Below, one piece after another: positions 38,509-43,423 of a stretch of 43,423 nucleotides of DNA (position 1 is its first letter; each line of letters starts with the position of its first letter). The stretch spans positions 1 through 43,423 of IMG/VR virus record IMGVR_UViG_3300008266_000263. One strand, 5' to 3'. The notes beneath the pieces were generated by a model, which made no database searches, had not been told where the DNA came from, and saw only the letters and a list, made by a program, of their open reading frames with translations. Made by a program: the position numbers and the translations under genes. The stretch is from a virus.

Positions 38509-39423
38509 ATGATCAAACTTATCAACCTATTACGAGATGTTCTTATTTCTGAGGGAGGTAATGTATTTAAAAATACAGAATACGATACTGAAGATATTTT
38601 ATTATCAAATATTGGACCCACAATTAAAAAATTTACAGAGGATTTAGGTAAAGTATTCCCAAATAAAAAATCTACATTTGCCTCATTAAATGATAAAAGT
38701 AATTGGTTAGGTTCAACAGGTAATAAACCACAATCAGGAGATTTAGATATGGCTTATTCATCTGAATATTTTTTTAAAGATGGACAAGCAGATATTGAAG
38801 GTTGGGGTATAGATCAAAATGAATATAATCAGTTATATGAAAAAAATAAAAAAGCAGCCCGCTCAGCAACAGACGATCAAATCCAATTAAAATCTTTAAT
38901 ACAGTTAATTGTTAAAAAAGTAAATTCAGCTGGAGGAGATTTATTTACTAGTGATAAAGCCTCGGGTGCAGGTTCAATACATTTTTCTTATCCTCAATAT
39001 ACTTCAACCGGAGAAAAATTAGGTTCAAGAGCACAACTTGATATAGATATAGGAGATATGGATTGGTTAAAATTTAGATTTAATTCTGAATTACCTAAAG
39101 AAGATCCCAATATTAAAGGTTTACATAGAGGACAATTAATGTTAGCTATGTTTGCTGCTTTAGGTTATACTTTTAAAAGTGGTAGAGGATTTATACGTAA
39201 AGATACAGGTGAAACCATAGCTGATAAACCTCAAGAAGCTTTGGAAGTATTTAATCAAGAATATGGGCCTCAACAACCATTAACATTAGAGATAGTTAAC
39301 AATTATAATAAATTAATGAGCTATATTAAAGATAATCTTAAACCTGAAGATCAAGAAAAGGTATTAGTTATGTTTAAAGAAGCTTTAAGAAGAGCAGGAG
39401 CATATGTTCCTGAGAATATTTAA
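38509..39423 (+). CDS. Pol-beta-type nucleotidyltransferase-like protein
   Basis: 304 residues. NWLGSTGNKPQSGDLDMAYS gives G68-S69 and D78-x-D80, the minimal Pol-beta nucleotidyltransferase motif; AQLDIDIGDMDWL supplies D178/D180 as the third carboxylate. The segment GLHRGQLMLAMFAALGYTFK and a helical C-terminus follow. The N-terminus MIKLINLLRDVLISE-GG looks like a T4-type capsid-targeting peptide, with ISE-G fitting the gp21 consensus. Enzymes of this fold transfer nucleotides to proteins, RNA or small molecules. A late-type motif upstream and the giant gene 5 bases downstream suggest that both act together, perhaps inside the virion. The acceptor is unknown. Confidence 0.7.
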   Translation: MIKLINLLRDVLISEGGNVFKNTEYDTEDILLSNIGPTIKKFTEDLGKVFPNKKSTFASLNDKSNWLGSTGNKPQSGDLDMAYSSEYFFKDGQADIEGWGIDQNEYNQLYEKNKKAARSATDDQIQLKSLIQLIVKKVNSAGGDLFTSDKASGAGSIHFSYPQYTSTGEKLGSRAQLDIDIGDMDWLKFRFNSELPKEDPNIKGLHRGQLMLAMFAALGYTFKSGRGFIRKDTGETIADKPQEALEVFNQEYGPQQPLTLEIVNNYNKLMSYIKDNLKPEDQEKVLVMFKEALRRAGAYVPENI

Positions 39424-39428
39424 TTATT

Positions 39429-42400
39429 ATGTCAGGTTCAGCAGGTGGAAATCGTATTCCGAGAGAAGCTCTACAAAAAACAGTAGACTCTTATATACAA
39501 AAAGTATTAAAAGGATTTAAAGGTTTTAAAAGCGCTAAAATTTCTGGTTCATACAACACCACAGATAAACAAGATTTCGGCGATATAGACTTGATAGTCA
39601 ACATAGAATCGGATTTAGATAAAAAGACTATTAAACAAGATTTAGTTAAACATTTAGAATCCCTCCCAGAAGACTTAATAGTACCTTTTAAAAGTGAAAA
39701 AAATAAAGGTAAACGTTCTCTAAATCATGGAGAAATTGTCACAGTATTATACCCTATTGAAGGTGTACCTGGAGAATTTGTCCAAATAGACAATATTGTA
39801 TCTTTATCTGAAGAAGAAGGAGAATTTAAAAAAAGTGTATTAGATTTACCTGCTGAAAAACAAGGATTAGTTTTAGGATTAATAAAAGTAGTTTTATTAG
39901 AAGAAGATCCTGAAAAAGTATTTGCTAGGATGGGTATTAAAAATATTGATCCTTTAGGTCAAGATGAAGAATATGAATTTCATATTGATACTTCTGGGTT
40001 AACATTAAAAAAAGTTAAATTAGATAAATCAGGTGATAAAATAAAAACAGTAGAATCTACTGATGTTTGGAAAACATCAAACTTTAATGATGTTAAAAAA
40101 TTATTATCTAATTTTAATATAGAAGGAAGTTTTGATGATATCGTTAGTGATATAAAGAAATTCAAAAACCCAAGATCTAAAGATCGAGTAAAAGGTTGGT
40201 TTTTAAAAAATATTAGAGTTCAAGCTGGGGAAATGGGTACTCCAAAAGCAGAAAAAAAACAACAAGCCATTGATGCTGTAACTGCTTTGGAAGGAAAATA
40301 TAATTCTTTAGTTATGGAATTAATTAAACCTTTAATTGAAGGAATAAAAATTCCAATAACAGAAGAACCACAAAAAACTATAGCTGTATTTCCTGGTAAA
40401 TTTAAACCACCACATAAAGATCATTTAAATAGGATCAGAGCAGCAGCTTTAGATGCTGATGAAGTAATTGTTTTGGTTTCTCCTAAATCATCAGAAGAAG
40501 ACTCAAATCAAGAAACTATAACAGCACAACAAAGTAAAGCTATATTTGATTTATATAAAAGTAAAGGCTTATTACCGGATAATGTTGAAATTCTAATATC
40601 TAATGATATTTTATATAAAGGAAATAATGGTGAAATATTAGCTCATAATTCTCCTGTACGGGTGGCTTATGAAATGATGGATAAAAGATCTGGTCCTAAT
40701 TATATAGCTGTATTTGGTAAAGAAGAAGATCTTAAAAGATTTGGAAAAGTTCCTTCAAATGTTACTGTTAAAAATTATAACGGAGCAGCAGGAAATTTAA
40801 GTGCTACTGATTTAAGAATAGCTTTAAAAAATAACCAAGATATATCTAGTTATATTCCTAAAGAAATAAGTCAAGAAGAATATAAAAATACTTTAGGTTT
40901 AAACACTGTACAAGAAGAAAAAATAACTCTTGATAAAACTTCATTATATAGTATAGCTGAATTTTATAATGTTGAGGCTAAAGAATTAAGAGAATCTTTT
41001 AGAAAAGGTATCAAAATTGAATCAAAAAATATCTCAAAAGATAGTGCTAGGCAAATAGTTTTAGATAATTTATCTAAAAATCCTAAACATTATAACTCAA
41101 TTCCTAAACCAGCCCCTATCTTAAAAGAAACCCCACCTCAACCAGTTGAAGAATACCAAACTCAATCTTCTCTAAACCCAGAAATTTGGGAAGGAGATAA
41201 AATAAAACCTGAATTAGCTCAAGCTTTAATAAAGATAGCTAAAAAATTCTATAAAGATTTAAACATATATTATCCTTTAGAAGATATAATATTAGTAGGA
41301 AGTTCAGCTAATTATAATTGGACTAAACTTAGCGATGTTGATCTTCATTTACTTATTGATTTTTCTCAAGTTAAAGATCCTCAATTATTTAAGGATTATG
41401 TTGACTCGAAGAAAAATGAATTTAACAGTAAATATGATTTAAAATATAAAGAACATCCTGTTGAAGTTTATGTTCAAGATGTAGAGGAACCCAATGCTGC
41501 TCAAGGAGTATATTCTTTAATGAAAGATGAATGGATTAAGATTCCTAAAAAAGAAGATATTGAAGTTCCTGATTCTGAAATAGATAAAAAGGCTGAGCCT
41601 TTAATAAATCAAATTGATGATTTAATCGCTGATAGAGCTACAACACCTGAAGATATAAGAGATCTTAAAGCAAAAATTAGAAAATTTAGAAAATCAGGTT
41701 TAGAAACTGATGGAGAATATTCAATAGAAAATTTAGCTTTTAAAAAACTAAGATATAACGGGTATTTAGAAAAACTTAGTGATTTAGAAAAACACATAAA
41801 TATTAAAGATTTTGGTTTAGAAAACATAAAAGAAACCATCTCAGATACACTAAAAAAACCATTAGCTTCTTTAACTAAATATATTTCTTCTAACATTAAT
41901 ATAGAACCTTTACCAAAGGTAAAATTTATTGATGATGATAAAGAAAATGCTAACAATATTTTAGGAAAAACAGCATATTATAACCCTAATAATAAATCAA
42001 TAACACTTTATACATTAAATCGTCATCCTAAAGATATATTGAGAAGTTTTTCTCATGAAATGATACACCATAATCAAAATTTAGAGGATAGATTGAATAA
42101 TATTAATACTACTAATACCAATGAAGATGGTGATTTACCTGAAATAGAAAGAGAAGCATATGAAAAAGGTAATATGTTTTTTAGAAATTGGGAAGATCAA
42201 ATTAAAAATACTCCATTAAATGAAATTATAATTAGAACTCCTTTTAGTTTATTTAAATTATATGATGCGTATAGAAAAGATGGATTTTATAAAGATTATA
42301 TAACTAAAAATGGGTATATGGTATTCCATTTATTATCTAATGATTTAATAGATAAAATATACCCTGATTCTAAAGATAAAGAATTAGCTCAACGGGAAAT

Positions 42401-43423
42401 AGAAAAACTATCTAAAGAAAATGGCAGCAGCTATATACTTTTTGATTCTCAAAATAAAATAATAGAATTACCTATCCCTTTAGGACAAGGATATTATGCT
42501 GAAGTAATTGATGGTAGATGGATTCGAGACAGAAGAAAAGACTCCTCAGAAGTTATATTAGATTCAGAAAAAAATTTCAAAGAAATCATAAAATCTGATC
42601 CTAATTACGTAATACAAAAACCAGAAGATAATATTATAGTATATAAATCTAACGGCCAATATGTTTTTTTCAATTTAGCTACAGAAACAATATTAGGGAA
42701 ATTTGATGATTATGATAAACAATGGGATCCTGATACTGGATATAGAGGAAATAATTATATTATAAAAAAAGATGGAAAGGCAGGATTTGCTTCATTAGAA
42801 AATGGTGTATTAACAACCAATTTTGAATTTGAAGATGTTAAAGATAGAATGGGTTATAAAGAGGGGTATACTTATTATCTAGATAAAAATAATAAACCTT
42901 TATATAAAGTAAAGGGTACATATGATTCGATATACCCAACTGATACTGATAAGTTTATAGTTCGTGGTAAAAAAGGATTTGCTTTAGTAACATCTGATGG
43001 AAAAATTATTATTCCTTCTTCTCAATCATCAACTTTAAGAAAAGTAAATAATTATTATATTAGAAGTACCTCAAATACATTTGCTATATTTGATGAAAAT
43101 GGTAACCAATTATCTGTTTATGATATAAGAGAACCTCAATTAATGAATATAAGAAATTTTACTCAATTAGATAAAATTTTACAAATTATTCCTGCAGAAG
43201 ATTTACATAAAATATTTTCTTTATTGGATTGGGCTCAAATAATTGCGTATTCTAAAGATCCTGAAAAAACAGTAGAACTAACTAAAGCAGGAGATGTTAT
43301 TGCTAAATTCGATGATGAGGTTATAAAAGATGCTTTAAAACGAACCCCTGGAAATAAAAAAGTAACTTTATTAAAAATATTTAAACAATATAATAATTCT
43401 CCTATATTAAATAAATATTATAA
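39429..43423 (+). CDS. Giant multidomain protein: NTase, HxGH nucleotidylyltransferase, NTase, zincin, WG repeats; 3' end outside window
   Basis: The frame starts at 39429 (MSGSAGGNRIPREALQKTVD) and stays open for 1331 codons to the window end. Domains read in order: (1) Pol-beta nucleotidyltransferase, G40-S41 ... GDIDLIV with D52/D54; (2) HIGH-type nucleotidylyltransferase, FPGKFKPPHKDHL at 321-333 with H329/H332 and SATDLR at 458-463 (the ISxTxxR motif); (3) second Pol-beta type, VGSSANYNWTKLSDVDLHLL at 623-642, D636/D638; (4) zincin, SHEMIHH with HExxH at 876-880 and E905/E907/E909 as third ligand; (5) WG-like beta repeats (KDGKAGFASLENG; RGKKGFALVTSDGK), about 1080-1170. The end is helical. 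No signal peptide. It fits the polyvalent-protein class of phage effectors delivered with DNA; the targets are unknown. Confidence 0.8.
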   Translation, partial: MSGSAGGNRIPREALQKTVDSYIQKVLKGFKGFKSAKISGSYNTTDKQDFGDIDLIVNIESDLDKKTIKQDLVKHLESLPEDLIVPFKSEKNKGKRSLNHGEIVTVLYPIEGVPGEFVQIDNIVSLSEEEGEFKKSVLDLPAEKQGLVLGLIKVVLLEEDPEKVFARMGIKNIDPLGQDEEYEFHIDTSGLTLKKVKLDKSGDKIKTVESTDVWKTSNFNDVKKLLSNFNIEGSFDDIVSDIKKFKNPRSKDRVKGWFLKNIRVQAGEMGTPKAEKKQQAIDAVTALEGKYNSLVMELIKPLIEGIKIPITEEPQKTIAVFPGKFKPPHKDHLNRIRAAALDADEVIVLVSPKSSEEDSNQETITAQQSKAIFDLYKSKGLLPDNVEILISNDILYKGNNGEILAHNSPVRVAYEMMDKRSGPNYIAVFGKEEDLKRFGKVPSNVTVKNYNGAAGNLSATDLRIALKNNQDISSYIPKEISQEEYKNTLGLNTVQEEKITLDKTSLYSIAEFYNVEAKELRESFRKGIKIESKNISKDSARQIVLDNLSKNPKHYNSIPKPAPILKETPPQPVEEYQTQSSLNPEIWEGDKIKPELAQALIKIAKKFYKDLNIYYPLEDIILVGSSANYNWTKLSDVDLHLLIDFSQVKDPQLFKDYVDSKKNEFNSKYDLKYKEHPVEVYVQDVEEPNAAQGVYSLMKDEWIKIPKKEDIEVPDSEIDKKAEPLINQIDDLIADRATTPEDIRDLKAKIRKFRKSGLETDGEYSIENLAFKKLRYNGYLEKLSDLEKHINIKDFGLENIKETISDTLKKPLASLTKYISSNINIEPLPKVKFIDDDKENANNILGKTAYYNPNNKSITLYTLNRHPKDILRSFSHEMIHHNQNLEDRLNNINTTNTNEDGDLPEIEREAYEKGNMFFRNWEDQIKNTPLNEIIIRTPFSLFKLYDAYRKDGFYKDYITKNGYMVFHLLSNDLIDKIYPDSKDKELAQREIEKLSKENGSSYILFDSQNKIIELPIPLGQGYYAEVIDGRWIRDRRKDSSEVILDSEKNFKEIIKSDPNYVIQKPEDNIIVYKSNGQYVFFNLATETILGKFDDYDKQWDPDTGYRGNNYIIKKDGKAGFASLENGVLTTNFEFEDVKDRMGYKEGYTYYLDKNNKPLYKVKGTYDSIYPTDTDKFIVRGKKGFALVTSDGKIIIPSSQSSTLRKVNNYYIRSTSNTFAIFDENGNQLSVYDIREPQLMNIRNFTQLDKILQIIPAEDLHKIFSLLDWAQIIAYSKDPEKTVELTKAGDVIAKFDDEVIKDALKRTPGNKKVTLLKIFKQYNNSPILNKYY

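Noticed and set aside
39980-41956. Minus-strand frames opposite the giant protein
   Set aside because: Antisense to an open frame with several enzymatic motifs.
1-43423. Alternative genetic code or stop-codon suppression
   Set aside because: Large genes are intact with TAA, TGA and TAG all acting as normal stops, and the tRNA-like gene has no clear suppressor anticodon.
1-43423. Lysogeny genes, integrase, insertion sequences or CRISPR arrays
   Set aside because: No integrase, repressor, transposase or repeat-spacer array was seen on either strand in this window.

Overview
This window is part of a tailed, contractile-tail (T4-like) phage genome that probably infects a Bacteroidota, most likely flavobacterial, host. 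It is AT-rich, almost all genes lie on the plus strand, and they are packed with 1-4 base overlaps (TAATG, ATGA). The T4-type core is recognisable by family: a gp55-like late sigma factor (16295), a gp25-like baseplate wedge protein (22038), a gp6-like baseplate protein (22460), a gp61-like primase (36743) and a very large baseplate/tail protein (25823). The host assignment rests on promoters of the form TTTG-N19/20-TAnnTTT, A-rich leaders with TAAAA-like sequences instead of Shine-Dalgarno sites, and two secreted phage proteins whose FN3-like and PKD domains and YDLxGR/DGKLVKK C-termini look like Bacteroidota cell-surface proteins.

Layout. Bases 1-4.7 kb: the end of a tail fibre with four SHAEG repeats, a small companion gene, and two tandem adhesin-like proteins that share a C-terminal domain. 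4.7-15 kb: an accessory region of small genes with several membrane, lipoprotein and secreted products, an abnormal 115-base tRNA-like gene, a metallopeptidase, a DUF932-type protein, two minus-strand genes, and a set of near-identical early-type promoters. 15-17 kb: HD hydrolase, a small membrane protein and the late sigma factor. 17-36 kb: the baseplate and tail module. 36-38.5 kb: a GIY-YIG-like protein, primase and a PD-(D/E)XK nuclease. 38.5 kb to the end: a nucleotidyltransferase-like protein and a giant multidomain protein that runs off the window.

Two promoter classes can be read from the sequence. The early type has paired GTCAT boxes 11 bases apart, then a Bacteroidota -33/-7 pair, then an A-rich leader. 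The late type is a short ATATTTATAA motif 4-18 bases before the start codon of genes that open transcription units, including a minus-strand gene where the motif is also reversed. The short spacing predicts leaderless or nearly leaderless late mRNAs, probably driven by the gp55-like factor.

The most unusual item is the reading frame from 39429 to the window end (more than 1331 residues). In one chain it carries a Pol-beta-type nucleotidyltransferase motif, an HxGH-like nucleotidylyltransferase motif, a second Pol-beta-type motif, an HExxH metallopeptidase and WG-like repeats. It follows another nucleotidyltransferase-like gene whose N-terminus resembles a capsid-targeting peptide. This architecture fits the idea of a polyvalent effector packaged or injected with the DNA. 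All functional statements are from reading motifs; no database search was possible.
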